Source: Proales similis (lineage: Eukaryota > Rotifera > Eurotatoria > Ploima > Proalidae). From it: 64,000 nt of DNA. Where the stretch lies: assembly GCA_019059635.1 (NCBI GenBank), contig JAGVRJ010000004.1:682001-746000 (forward strand). Direction: 5' to 3'. This document shows positions 1 through 12,216 of the stretch, piece after piece. Numbering within the stretch: position 1 is the stretch's first letter; the number at the start of each line of letters is the position of its first letter. A program made the translations under genes and the position numbers. The notes beneath the pieces were generated by a model. That model made no database searches, was not told where the DNA came from, and saw only the letters and a program-made list of their open reading frames with translations.

Positions 1-1428
1 GGCCAATCGAACCGGAGGCGATTCTTGGCAACATTTCTCACAGGCGATCTTACGAGATCGACCAGCTAAAATTCGCAAAAATCTCGTCAAATCGAACCCT
101 GCCCGAACAGAATCGGCGCCGGAAAAAACGTATCTGAACGAGAATGTTTGCAAACTGAAAAGCAAAGGAAAAGAGAACACATCACTGGATGAGAATGGCA
201 GAAAATTCGAATACGAATGGCATAGCCCTCCGAAGAGTGTGTTCAAGCCATTTGCCAAGGTAGCGCCAAAATCGTCATTCACCGGTTTCTTGTTTAACCA
301 GAACCCGCTCTACCACAAGGCTATCGAAGAGTTTTCAATGATTCAGAACGGCGACCGAGTCCTTGTCTGTCTATCTGGTATGCAATTTCAGCCTCGTCAA
401 AGTTCATTTTTTTAGTTTTTGTTTATTAACTGGCTTTGAATTCAGGAGGCAAAGACTCTCTGTCGCTGCTGCATGCACTTCGTCAATATAAATTTGTTTC
501 CAAAGCCAGAGTAAAGCGTTTTCGCTGTTCGATTGTCGAATTTGAGCTCTATGAATTGAACTTGCAGGGAATCACATTTGAACTTGGCGCTGTGACTGTG
601 GATCCGAAAACCAACACTTACAATCCAGCTCCGTTGAAGAAGTACCTTGCCGAGCTCAAACTTCCCTATTTCTACGAAGAGCAGAGTAAGTGAAGGATGA
701 AAGCCTCAATCTCGAACTGTGGCCTCATTGTTCAAACAAAACGAAAGCAATATTCGAGAGCGCACAGAATTTGCCGTACGAATGCGCATCGATTTGCAGC
801 TTTTGCAGCCGAATGAAACGCGGCCGACTCTACTCAGCCGCTAGAGCGAACGGCTACAACGTTTTGGCCATGGGACATCATTTGGACGACATTGCCGAAA
901 GGTGCCGCCAGTAGAAGGGCTGAATTATTTCTTTCGTTCTAAATTCCGATTCGAAGCTTTCTCATGTCCATATTCTTCAACGGCCGCATTTGGTCGATGA
1001 AAGCCTCATACAACAACGAGTAAGATTGCCAAGAGAGCGCCTGTTCGTCGCTTATTCTTCATTTAAGAGACGGAGACCTCAGAATCATTCGGCCGTTGAT
1101 CTACGTGCGAGAAAAAGAACTTCGCTCGTTTGCTGAGCAAAACAGACTGCCGGTGATTGCCGAAAATTGCCCCGCATGCTTCGAAGCGCCAAAAGAGAGG
1201 CAGCGAATGAAACAACTACTGGCACAGCAAGAAGTCCTCAATCCTCATTTGTTCAACAGTTTACTTAACGCCATCCGGCCTGTGATTGCTGTGTCAAAAT
1301 GCCGCTTGGGTATAAAGACCTTGACTGAATACGCCATGAGAATGCTGGAAAAGGAGCCGTCGCTTTACGCTTCTCTTCTCAACGCTGAACAAACTGAAAA
1401 CTCGAATGCTCAGTCTGACGAAGATTAG
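1..1428 (+). CDS. TtcA-like tRNA 2-thiolation PP-loop ATPase, 5' partial
   Basis: Six exons are readable: <2-377, 446-510, 568-685, 748-901, 957-1019 and 1068-1428 (stop TAG). Joined, they give a PP-loop ATPase with SGGKDS, then CSFCSRMKRG, GHHLDDIAES and a late CPACFEAPKERQ. This is the order in the TtcA group, which uses ATP and an iron-sulfur cluster on paired cysteines to put sulfur on a tRNA base (cytidine 32 in bacteria). The CTU1/NCS6 group is related, but the spacing here fits TtcA better. About 125 residues precede the P-loop and the frame is still open at the window edge, so an N-terminal extension is missing its start. The four introns after the P-loop exon are 48-62 nt; the first is 68 nt. 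Intron 511-567 is 57 nt with no in-frame stop. The gene ends 45 nt from the convergent hydrolase. The family is clear; the tRNA target in this organism is inference. Confidence 0.8.
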
Positions 1429-1473
1429 CGAATACAAAATGAAGCGAAAAATTGTTGCTTTTTTGTCGTCAGT

Positions 1474-3022
1474 TTATAAGTTCTTTGATAAATAGGCAAT
1501 CAAGTCATTTTGAATTTGACGCGACTGGGCAATGCCGAATAGCGGATGCACAAAATAGAGCGCATCGTGAAACGAGCCCGAGTAAAGCTTGGTTGTCACT
1601 CGAATTTGCGCTTTTTTCAACTTGTGCGCGAACATGACCGCCTCGTCCTTCATCTTGTGCTTGTCCAACACGGAAATGAACACTCGCGGCAAATTTTGCA
1701 GCTCTTGTTCGCTCAAGAGCAAAGGTGATACGTCCGTGTCGTAGAGTTTCTCCAATGCGGCCAAGGTCTTCTTCCTGCCTTTTTTGTTCAGATTTTTCAA
1801 TTTATTCTCGCTGCTAAACATCTCCTCATTTGGATTGACGCTGATTCCGTATTTTGACTTGACACTTTTCGGCAGACTGCTCAGATCGAACAAATCTCTG
1901 AGACTGGCTTGAGTTTCAGCGTTCATCAACTCGAAGTGTTGATTCGAGTTTAAAATCGACTCGATCTCAAGCGAACAGCTCTTGAGTCCGATAATACGAC
2001 AAACAAGGCCTGAGCTGCCAGTCGGCTCTTGATTGGAGAGGAAGGAGGGCAAGCGACGATTTATTAACTGAAGCCACGGCTGCAGGAGTATCAACACTTT
2101 CGTCCTCTCGTCTGAATCTTGGGCCAGCCGGTGCGAAATAACCGTTGCCATGTTCGCTCCTTTTTAAATGAATTTCAAGTCTCTGACAAGCTATTTGGAA
2201 TATTGCTCCAGATGTGTTTACCGATAAAGTCTGCTCCGATCGCAATTCGTTTCGAATCCGATTTGAACTTCTTGGCGTTCTTAATTATATGCTCCACGGT
2301 CGAGTAGCATTCATCGATCGTGGCTGCGTAATCTTGTTGCTCTGAAAGGGCACAACTTTACAACCAACTTTTGATTTCAATTTGAAAGCAAATTGAGACT
2401 CTAGGTAGTACCTCAAGGAGAACACGACCACTCCCAGTCGTTTGACAAAATTCGAATGATAGAGTCGAGTTAATTCTAAATATGATGCAACGATGATGCT
2501 CGACAATCAATCGGCTTGTGTGAAATGAATTACCTCGACTCTGAAAAAATGATCAAGTTAACTGCCGAAATAACGTATGCGAACGATGACTTTACCTTGG
2601 CCAGACTCTCTTCGGCGTGAATCCAAATGAGACCGGGCTTAACTTGCTTCGTATCTTTCGCCGGGCTGTAAATCATCACATTTTTGCCTTCTAAAAGTTT
2701 ATGTTCAATTCGAACCGAATGGTCCACAAATAATCGGCTGATAGAGCTGACAAGCTCTACGGCATTCTCTTGCTCGCTTTTCTTGTTCAAAGCGCCGAGA
2801 CATTTCGCCTAATTCAGATTACAAGATATTGTTGTTATTTTAAGAGAAAAATTTCCAAAAAAAAAAACAACGCACGGCTGTCTCGATCGCTTTAAAAGCG
2901 AAATTAAATCCTTTAAACGTCCATGGCTGCTCTATGCCGGAAGGAACTTGAATAGAAGCCAGCTGCCAGACGATCAACGACGCTAGAATAGAGGTGAGCA
3001 CGAAAATAACTCTGCGCGCCAT
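1474..3022 (-). CDS. AADAC-like alpha/beta hydrolase with lost catalytic motifs (pseudoenzyme or decaying gene)
   Basis: Exon 1 (3022-2876) encodes an N-terminal membrane anchor like that of arylacetamide deacetylase (AADAC/NCEH1). Exon 2 starts at 2808 and holds the segment PGLIWIHAEES, where the family has the oxyanion motif HGGG. A later exon (about 2339-2222) joins the last exon (2159-1474) across GT...AG to read GADFIGANMA, where the family has GDSAGGN: the nucleophile serine is phenylalanine. The C-terminal Asp (VLDKHKMKDE) and His (SGSFHDAL) regions are still recognisable. The two middle introns would have to be about 35 and 29 nt, so exon borders between 2340 and 2560 are uncertain. 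Either this is a catalytically dead paralogue that is still expressed or a gene in decay. Family assignment is firm; activity is not expected. Confidence 0.65.
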
Positions 3023-3628
3023 TTATTCTAAACTCTATGTGCCTGTTAAAAGCGGCGCAATTGATGAGGCCATTCCTCAAGTATGTTTTGATTGAGCATA
3101 TAGCTCAGCTCTTGGCTGAACTTTACTCGGGGAATGGATGGCGCACGCTTCCGAATGCTGGAACACACTCCACAGGAGCGGTAGGAAGAGCATAAATGGA
3201 ATGTTTAGATAAAACCATGCAAGGCTGCCTATAAAATTGATTATCATAAGAGCGATGGATGCTTGAATAGGGAAAGAGCATCATGTAGATTTGAACCGAA
3301 CCCGCCTCGCCCAGAGCGCATTAGACAAACTCTCTTTTATTTCTCTCTTTGAACCCTCTTCGACTTTTTGCATCCAAACAAAGCGCTTGTGCTGTTATGC
3401 AATCAAACATCACACTCACACACAGATCGACATGAATGAACAATTTATTGAACTCTTCTTCACTCTTGTTGTAGTTTAAAGGCTAGGCGAGAAGTGCGTT
3501 GGCTCGGCAGCTATTGAATGCATCTGAATGAATCTTAGAATTTCCATAAAAGAGTATTTGAGAAAAAATGGCAGGATAAATGGACTTGAATGTGGAAATG
3601 CTTGTATTCTTCACCGGTCTAAAGCGGT
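3023..3628. other. Intergenic spacer between the hydrolase and the K2P gene
   Basis: About 600 bases between the start of the AADAC-like gene and the stop of the K2P gene. It should hold the hydrolase promoter and the K2P 3' UTR. I see no convincing exon, RNA gene or repeat. Confidence 0.5.
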
Positions 3629-5143
3629 TCACTCGGCATGGACGGATCGCCTCGAAACTTTCTGCAAGTAGGCAGCTCGCATGGCAGCTTTGTCTTCAAA
3701 TTCAGCGTTGTAGCTGGGAGCTGGTGATGCACCAGACTGGTCGTAGTTTCCGAAAGAGCTCGGCGATTTGGCATCTTGCTCGGGCAGTGTTTCAGTTGCC
3801 TCTGCTTCTTTTGCTTTCTTTTTCTTCTCGTCGTCGTCATCTTCCGCCTCGTCCTCGTTCGGCTTCTCTTCTTCGTCTTTCTCGATCACGCCGATCTTCT
3901 TGCCGAGCCAAGTGAATTTGGCGATTATCTCCTCTTGCATTAGATCGAAGCACATGGCGAGAATGGCCATACCGAAAAATACGTATATGGCACCCATAAT
4001 GAGCTTGACGCCTGCCAAGGAGTCGCCTTTTTTCTGGCCAGGAACGAAATCGCCAAAACCGATGGTGGACAGAGTTATGTAGCAGAAATAGCCTGCCTCC
4101 ACCAGCGACCATCCTTCAAACAGATTGAAAAGCACTGCACCGATCATGATGTAGACAGTGATTATGATCATTGTGATCGTCAGCGGAACTGTGACTTTTT
4201 CCTCTTCTTCTTCTTCCTCTTCCTCCTCGTCATCGTCGACCACGTTGGCGCCTTCTTTCTCGTTCTTCTCGGCCTGCTCCGGGTCTTTGGGCGTCTCTTC
4301 ACTATCGCTCAGTGCTTGGTCATTTTTCTTCTCCGCTTGGTCAATTGCGTCCGCATTCTTCTTTTTCGGATCCTTCTTTTTCATACACAGACGACAGCAT
4401 ACGCGTGCGTACACATATCTGAACATGTCTCCCAGCACTCCAGACAGATTGGCCAGCGACATCAAAAAGAGAGGAATACCTGAATTGAGCGAAATATTGA
4501 ATGCAGGAGAAGTGATCAATCAGGACGGACAATTACCGATGGTTGCGTAGCAAATGCAAACAATTTGCCCCTCCCAGGTGGCTGGACTTATGTGACCGTA
4601 TCCGATGGTGCTTATGATCGTGATGGCAAAGAGCAAGGCACCAGCAAAGTTCCACGATGAGTCATCACAGTCTTGTCCCGAATAGCCGTAGTTGCTCTCG
4701 ATCTCAAGAATCTGATCACGATACTCGGTGAGCCATTGCTCGATTTTCTCGTTCGCAACCGCTTCATTGTCCTTGGTCGTGTCTGCCGGGTTGGATGAAA
4801 TGTTGAATTGAATATAAGTGATCAACGTGGACTTTAAATTAACAATGTTTTTGGCCTCTTCGCCTTTGCCTTCTTGGCAGTTTTTCGCCTCCTCGTGCTG
4901 CTCGAGCAAATTGAACAGGAGCGCGCCAGCACATGAATAAACAATCACCATGGCCACTAGGCCTATGTGTGAGAACATGAATTTGGTGATTTTCTTGCAC
5001 ACGTTTGTCTTGCTCTTGGCTTTTTTGCCTTCGTCCTGGCCATTTTGTTCCGCCTCTTTGTTCTCCGTCGGTTTGGTTGGCTCGTCGACGTCGTCTACTT
5101 TTCGCTCATCGACCGCCCTGTTTTCATAGTCGCTCTCGTCCAT
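3629..5143 (-). CDS. Two-pore-domain (K2P/TWiK-type) potassium channel
   Basis: Two exons, 5143-4537 and 4479-3629, join across a 57-nt intron to give 485 residues. The layout is that of a K2P leak channel: M1 (about 59-80), a long extracellular cap, pore loop 1 with filter TIGYGH (179-184), M2, a cytoplasmic linker, M3, pore loop 2 with TIGFGD (341-346) and M4, then an acidic tail. A dimer would pass K+ out of the cell and set the resting potential. The M2-M3 linker is unusually long (about 80 residues) and ends in a run of Asp/Glu just before M3. The tail is also rich in Glu/Lys. The N-terminus (about 50 residues) is charged and has no signal peptide, as expected. Subfamily cannot be fixed from sequence alone; TWiK-like is likely. 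Confidence 0.9.
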
Positions 5144-6378
5144 CTCTTCTCAGTTTAATTCAAACTCGTTTGCATAACACACTGATCTAGAAGCAAGCAA
5201 ATGATGCGAATTTTCAGACTCTAGAGAACTTGAAAAGGAAAAGTTTTCTGATTTTCAGCTCAGCACTCAAATGGAAATTCGGAAAAATCTTTTTTTTTTT
5301 TAACGGTAAAAAAACGCTAAACCTATTCAATTTTTACTTGGCTGTTTTCAAGTAAGAAATGGCGCAAAGCTCAAAATTACATTTTACAGAGTAAATAAAA
5401 ACCTTGACTTGAGGAAAAATCGATGAAGAAGGCAAACAAACAGCTCTTTTGAAATGGAGAAAAAGCCACGAGGAAAAAAACGCGAAGTTTGAAGGCGAGA
5501 AAAAACAGCATAAAACTAATGAGCGAATAGCGGAATTGGAAAAAAAGCAAGTTTTTCTTCAGACCGTTATGGCGCCGTTTGGATGTTAGTGCTGAGACAG
5601 AGCGAGACTGGAAACAGCAAACGGCATCAATAACCTTAAATAATTTATCAAACGATCGTGCATTGACGAAATTTCTTGTCATGAGTTGGATTCGGACGGA
5701 GACATTCAGGGCACATTAAGCACACACTGGCAGCAATAAATCAAATAATTGATTAGCTAAAGCGGTCTCAAGTCAGCCAAGCAGTCTGTCAGTAATAAGT
5801 TAGTGGAATCGGGCTCGGTTTTTGAAATCGATATTTAGTGTTTGGCAAATAAAGTTCGCAATGCGACTCGGCTGAAATACGAACAAAGGCAAAGTGAAAG
5901 AGAGAGAGAGCTTGGGGCCAAGAGGCTAAGCAAGGGTCGGAGAGAGGCAGGGGGAATTCAAGCACACTGTGTTGATTGATATAAAAAAAAAGCCAGCAAA
6001 GAGAGAATAAACACGCCATGCTTGCTTGCATCGATTGTTTTCGACGCTCGATACGAGCACACAGTGCTAAGTCAATAAACGCCAGTCCAAAAGAATGAAG
6101 ATGAAGAAATTAGGTTTAAGGCCGCAGAGATGCTGGTTTTGCAGGGAGCGAGCGGCTGCTGACGTCATTGCAGGCCTAGACCTTCCGAGCTTATCTTATC
6201 GGGTAGCAGCCGGGCTAAATCGTTTTGGCAATCGATCATGCAAATCAAATTAACCAACTGATAGGATTGAAGAAGTTATTTATTCGATTGTCTAGATTCG
6301 CAGTTTATCGCTGAAATTCAGAAACGCCAGAATGAGCCGATATTGAAGAGTTGAAGGTGGGAGAAATTTGAGCTGCTG
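5144..6378. other. Intergenic region upstream of the K2P gene
   Basis: About 1.2 kb, AT-rich, between the K2P start and the TUBGCP6 stop. It contains a poly-A/T stretch near 5288 and a short GA run near 5899-5910. It probably holds the K2P promoter and 5' UTR. I see no supported coding exon; the ORFs here lack family signals. Confidence 0.5.
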
Positions 6379-9300
6379 CTAGTGCTCATTGCCATAGTGA
6401 AAGTTGTAGTTGAGCGTTAACAGCAAATTGCTGAGATAGAGCTCAAAGCCAACTGAAACTTGCTTGTGCAGGACTAGATAGCGAGCAAGATTGATTAGGC
6501 AAATTGATTGAAAGCAGCCGAACAGATCTGGCCTCACCTTTGTACAGAAATTGTGCCAATGACTTGAAGCTTTTGTAATTGATGTGCAACTCGTTGAACA
6601 CTTTTGCAATGCCAAGCTTGCCCGACGCATCGCACTGAGCCTGTGCTACCAGTGCCCTGAATTCAAGAATCAGATTGAATATGTTCTGAATGACGTTCTG
6701 AATGGGCTCCGCCTTTTTGCTGAAGCAGCATCTAAAACAGAGAGTTGGTTTTAGACGGTCAAAGAACTTGGTTGCATTCAAACTGAGGCTACTTTGATCT
6801 GGCAGTTCTAATGTAGGAGTTGTGCGCCTCAATCAAGTCGTCTACACTGGTGATGTTGCCTAACTGCTTGTGCAGGTCTTGCCATGCCACTTGAATCACT
6901 TGATTGCAAATGTAGCTTTGCAGGGCGCTCATGTAGTGTTGCATCTCGTGACTGAGCAGATTGTTTGAAATCGGCTTTTTCAAGAAACGACTTAAACTTG
7001 TCTACCAGTAGAACTGAAGATTGCGAAGTTGACCTTGTGTCTTGGCGTCCACATTCCTTCGTTCTTATGTTTTATTAGATGCCAAATTGTCAACAAACGT
7101 AGGGGAGTAGGATTCTGACACATTCTAACACCTCACATTTCCCATTAGACCAATAAATACGAGTCGGGTCGCGCATAAAATTCAAAGTCTTAAGTGCCCA
7201 AGTAATTACCTAATTGCTTGAGGGTCTTCCAAACGGTGTTCAACGCAGTCAGGACGAACTTGATTTGAAGCAGGAACGCGAATATCTGATTGTAGCCGTC
7301 GACACAAGCTTGATCAATGATCACATTCAGCGGCCATTTTAATCTGTAGTCGAGTCGAATAAACTTCAAACAAGCAAGAGCGTTGCGTGCGCTCGATGCG
7401 TGTGATTTCCATGAAATTGAAAACTTTTCGATGAACTTGCAGCTGCGAATCAGCCCAGAGGCTTTGCTGAACGCTTCGCTCACAAATATCGGACTTATGA
7501 TCTGAGACAGGTCTTGTTTGTGCGAGCTGCCCTCGTCCAAAGAGAGAAAATATTTGGCGAGTTCGTCGACCAGTGTTTGCGCAAACTGGCCATTTTCAAA
7601 CAACATGTACTTCCTCAGAGCTCTGAAGTGCCCTTCCAAATCAAGTTCGACTAGAATGTAATTCAGCAAACACTTGTTTACCAGGCGGCTCTGTACCAAC
7701 AGCGGACGGTAGATGATTCGATTCAGCAGCTCATCAACATCAATATAGTCGATGAGGGCATATACCTGTTGGCTCGATTTCATTTTTTCGCATTTCAACT
7801 CGAATCGAGTGCTGTTCCATCTACTGGCCGCCTCGTCAGCTGTGGCTTCGTTTGTCAGCAGATTTGAGATAAGCGGCTGCTCAAATAAACGTCCACAATC
7901 GACAATGTACGGCTGAATGGCGCCTTCGAACGATATTTGCTCGACTCGCGTGTCCTTTTGCGTGAATTTATTGAACAACTCTTGTCGCCTGGCTTCTTCC
8001 TCTTCAATACTTTTATAATCGAATTGCTGCCGAGCTCCGCTTGTGCTAGCTCCTTTCTCGTTTCGTCCGTAAATGAGATCCTGGATCTGCGAGTCAGACG
8101 CATGTCCATGTCTGTTCACTGCTTTGAACTGTTCTATTCGCTTCATTTCGCTCTGTTCATCCCAGTTTGTTTCTTTTGACGCGTGCATGTTCTCCACAAG
8201 TTTAACGTGAGTTTTGAGCCCACTTGAGGCTGTGGCTTCGACTTGCTGCATCTGGTCACCGCTGGACATGTCTCCTTCTCCCAACTGATTGGCCTCTTCC
8301 TGGTTCTTTTCGATTTTCTCCGGCGCCGCTTGAATTTGAGCGTCCTCCGTTTCAAGTTTGTCTAAATTGTCAACATTCTTCACAGCCTCAATAAAAGTAA
8401 ACGGCTCTGGCTTGGTTTCAATCGAAACCCAGCCCGGTTCGACTGAAGCATCTTGAATGGGCCGGTCCGAAGAGAGCTGTTGCTCATCTTTCGTCGTGTC
8501 TGTCGTGTCTTCATCTAGCGCGTCAGCTGAATTATCCACTTCCATTCCAAGAGCTTTGCCTGCTTCTGAAATTCGCTTTCTCGCATTTTGTTCACGCTTG
8601 TCCGCCTCTTTCATCAAATCTTCATACTCTTTACTCATTTGATCTCTTCAGAGACGCATATTTTAGCCTAGAGCGAATGTTAAAAGCCAAAGAGACTTGC
8701 TTTAGCTCGCTCTCGATCCGCTGTTGTCGCTCTGCTAGCTGTTTGTTTCGGTTCACGACCTCTTCCATGTATCGTTTGTCCCGCTCTTTCTCGAGCTGTT
8801 TCTCCTCTTCCCGCCGCTAGAAGGCAAACCGCATTCGATTAAGCCAAAAGACCGCAATTGGATGAACCGATTTAATGCCAAACCTTGATCTGTATTTCCA
8901 TGGCCTCCTTCAGTGCGTCCAGTTTCTTCTTTTTTACTTCGGCCTCTTCAGCTTTCTTTTGCTTTTCCATTTCTTTTGCGATCAGACCAGTCACTTTGGC
9001 CACTAAACTTGGAGATGACCGTCCCTAGTTACCTTTATATCTTCGCAGGCGTTCTTGAACTTGTCCTTGAATCTGTTCTTTCAATTTGCTCTGTCTTGCC
9101 TCTTCCTCCTCAATCAGTTGGCTCCTTCAAAACGATGCTGTTTGAATGATTTCAAAAGTGTTGGGCAAACTTGGAGTTTGACTGACCTTGTCTTGAGACA
9201 ATCGGATGCGACAATTTTTACACAGTCTTCGTATTTTGCACAATCGAGCTCAATTTGCTCAAGGGTGTCGACATCCAACTCTATACGGAGCTGAGGAGCA

Positions 9301-11679
9301 TCCGGTAAAGAGCTCAGCAACACGTGCTTGGTTATAGCAAATTTAATTCGAACTCTTGTTTAAGAGTTTACGAGCAAAATGTCTACATCGGGGTGGCAAG
9401 CTCGAAGGAAAGCGAGATTTTTGCCGCAAGTCAATATTTCATTATAGACGCCGAACAGCGGGTCGCATGAGCAGTCTGCTGCACAGAATTGGCTTTTCAG
9501 ACTGAAAGCGTTTTGCACAAATCGTCTGTCTACAACAAATATGCCAATATAGGACGAATTTGAGTCTCATTTGCGACCAAAATGGTTTAAATGCGTTACC
9601 TTTGGATTCAAAGTCGTTTCGGCTGAATTCAATGAAGAATTCGTCGAACGGATCGAACAGCTCGCCTTGAAATATCCAAATCTGAATGAAACTTGACTTT
9701 TGAATTAGTTGGTGGCATTCGGTTATTTTTGTTCCGATCGAGTTTACTTCAGCAGTGGCTTGAGTGAGCTGAGGAATAGATGAACCAGAAGAGAGTAGTG
9801 GGCTAGCTCGTTCACTCCCGTTTTGACCGTTTGATGAAGGAAGTTGACGAGCTGGACGCCTTTGAGAAAATTGCGATCGATCGGATCAACAGCTTGCTCA
9901 CAGACTTGGGCCAGCATTCTCATCTGCTGCATTAATGGCCGCAGTTTGAAGGCCAGCGAGAAAAAGCTGAAGGTGTCGATGTCTTGGAGACAAGACAGAA
10001 TGACTCGATCGTAACGGTCCATATAAGCGTCGATTGCCTGGAGAAATGAGCGGAACACGGTGCCACAATTGGGCTCGACATCGGCAACTCGTTTAAGTTC
10101 TCTGACGAACTTGCATTTGCTACCTGCATTGGCGAACTCGTCTGCGAACGAGGACAACGCTTCGCTTGAAATTCCGCTCACGTGCACAAAAGTGTTGAAT
10201 TTCAGCTGACCCTGAACAAACGTAAAGCGTTTCTCATTTAAAGCAATTCAATCGCCTATTCAGTCAACTCACGGATCGGAGGATGAAGCAGTCAGATGGT
10301 GTGCCCAGCAGAGCGTACAGGCAATCGTTGATCACTTTTTTGCTCGAAACAGTAAAACGCTTTATGTCGCACAGAGGAACAGCAGAGATTATGTTCACAG
10401 TAGCCAAATAGTTTGAGTAAAACAAGTCGAAAGTCGATCGGTCAGAGTCGATGAGCAGAGGCTTGGGCACATGGTCGACGAAGCCTGTTCGACTTCAACG
10501 GTTGTTTAGAATCAGCTTTTGCGGCGGATGCGGGAGATCTTACTTGTTCGAGTCCCAGTTTAGGTAGTCATAGCCAGTCAATGCTGCAGCCTCGTCCCAA
10601 GCGCTCGCCAACGGCTTGCAGTCAAAAAGCGAACGCGGCGAAGGACCAGAAGAAAAAAAGCCTTCGTCTGTGCTGATGGATGACTCTGCCTCGTCCTGGT
10701 TCAGCTTGTCATAGTCCAGCCAAATGAAGTTGCTTCCGTCCGGTATCTGCCAAGTAACCAAAGAGTTGTCTTCGGGCAGATCAGGAAAGTCGAGTTTTAG
10801 ATCCATAGCTTCGTTGCCGCATGTGATCGGTTTTAGAATCAACGCGTTGTAGAGTGTCTTGCGGTTTGCCAGTTCAACACGCTCTACTCCACTGGCCTGC
10901 GTTCGGAGATGAGTTTGAAGAAAAAAAATAAACGCCGAAGGCTTCTGTTTACTTTGAACTCGGTGCTGAAAAAGTCGGCGAACGGGCTTTGCGATTTAAG
11001 GGCAAATATGTCGATTTCCAGAGCCTGGTCATTCCAGATAGATTTGCTCTTTTCGGCCATGCTTGCTATCAATTCTATTGGCTGGTTGAATTGATCGTTC
11101 ATGAAATGTTCCATGAGTCGGAGCTCGGCCACTTGATCTTCGAACTCTGGCGCAGCAGCAGTTATGGCACACTGGCCTTGTTTCTGGGAAACGTTTTCAG
11201 ATCAGCAGAACCCGAATACAATCGACAGAGAAATTGAGCTACCAAGTCGAGTAGACGCTTGTATGAGCTTATGAACTCCAAAACTTGAGAGCCTTGATCT
11301 GATAAAGGTCGATGAGCACGTGTTTGAGAGAAGCAGCATGAGTGCCAACCTTGGTCCATTTTAGTGTTAAAAGACTCGATCAGCTGTTCGCCGGCTGCGC
11401 GTGTTGATTCCCTCTCAGACTGAAGCAAAGATCTGATCATGTTTTTGCCGTCCAAATCAGTCTGGATCCTTAAGCCAAGTTAGAATGAAGGCAACCTCTG
11501 GTCAGATTGGCAAGTTTTTGCTCAGACCTGATCCGAGGGAACAAGAGTGAGTCCCAAATGATGTTTTCCAGCCTTTTTGATCGTCCGCAAGCATTCGGAT
11601 CCAAATGGGCACTCAGTTGAGAGACGAGTTTGCTCACGCTTTCTCCTTGGCATCGCTCCGCTCGGCTTTCATTTGACAT
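6379..11679 (-). CDS. TUBGCP6: Gamma-tubulin complex component 6 (GCP6)
   Basis: A multi-exon gene read from start ATG at 11679 to TAG at 6381-6379. The C-terminal half has the GCP/Spc97-Spc98 fold: a segment with YRPLLVQSRLVNKCLLNY, then WPLNVIIDQACVDGYNQIF, then SHEMQHYMSALQSYI, and a last exon ending NLLLTLNYNFHYGNEH. The middle (about 9,300-8,650) encodes Glu/Lys/Arg-rich coiled coil followed by a long acidic, disordered region (exon about 8638-7190). A large insertion between the two grip domains is the mark of GCP6 among the GCPs. The protein would be a late-position member of the gamma-tubulin ring complex, which seeds microtubules at centrosomes and basal bodies. The last intron (donor after FLYK, acceptor before VGFELY) is clear; several middle exon borders were not resolved. 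Confidence 0.82.
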
Positions 11680-12216
11680 TTTGAATAAGAGCTCTCTCTC
11701 TCCGTCCTGGATGGTTATTTCAGCAATAGCTCGAACGCAAATCGCTCAATATTCATTCAGACTTCTCTCGCATATATAGCATCACACAACCAATTTTTTA
11801 TTTGCAATCTTTTTCGAGACTATAAAAGTGATAAAGAAAAACGGAGTAGAGCAAAACGATCAAGTTTATTTGGTTTTTCATCAAAAGCTATAAATCGACC
11901 GACTCTGATTAGCAATAGGCGTTGAGGGCGGCCCAAGTGTTTTCGTCGTTTAACCAAGTCGAGTTGCTTATTTCTTTGGAGGCACACAGACTATTACATT
12001 AAATGGCGATATGGCAGTCAGGGCTTAGCCGCCTAATGGATGATTGTGAGGCAAAATTGATTTTGCGCTGGCATTTTCAAAGAGCAAGAATATCGCAGAC
12101 AAGAACTGTGTCGGCTCGCTTTCAAAGCTGCTCATTAATCACCTAAAAGGGTTGCGTGACTAAATGAGAAAACTGAAGAGTTGCAGGCAGTTTGACTAAA
12201 AAATGAAAATGAATTA
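11680..12216. other. Divergent promoter region between TUBGCP6 and the membrane-protein gene
   Basis: About 540 bases between two head-to-head starts. AT-rich, with several T and A runs. It must serve both promoters if they are separate. I see no RNA gene or repeat in it. Confidence 0.5.

Noticed and set aside
3768-4550. Plus-strand ORFs rich in Ser and Phe opposite the K2P gene
   Set aside because: Shadows of the polyacidic minus-strand coding sequence; composition is the complement of Glu/Lys codons.
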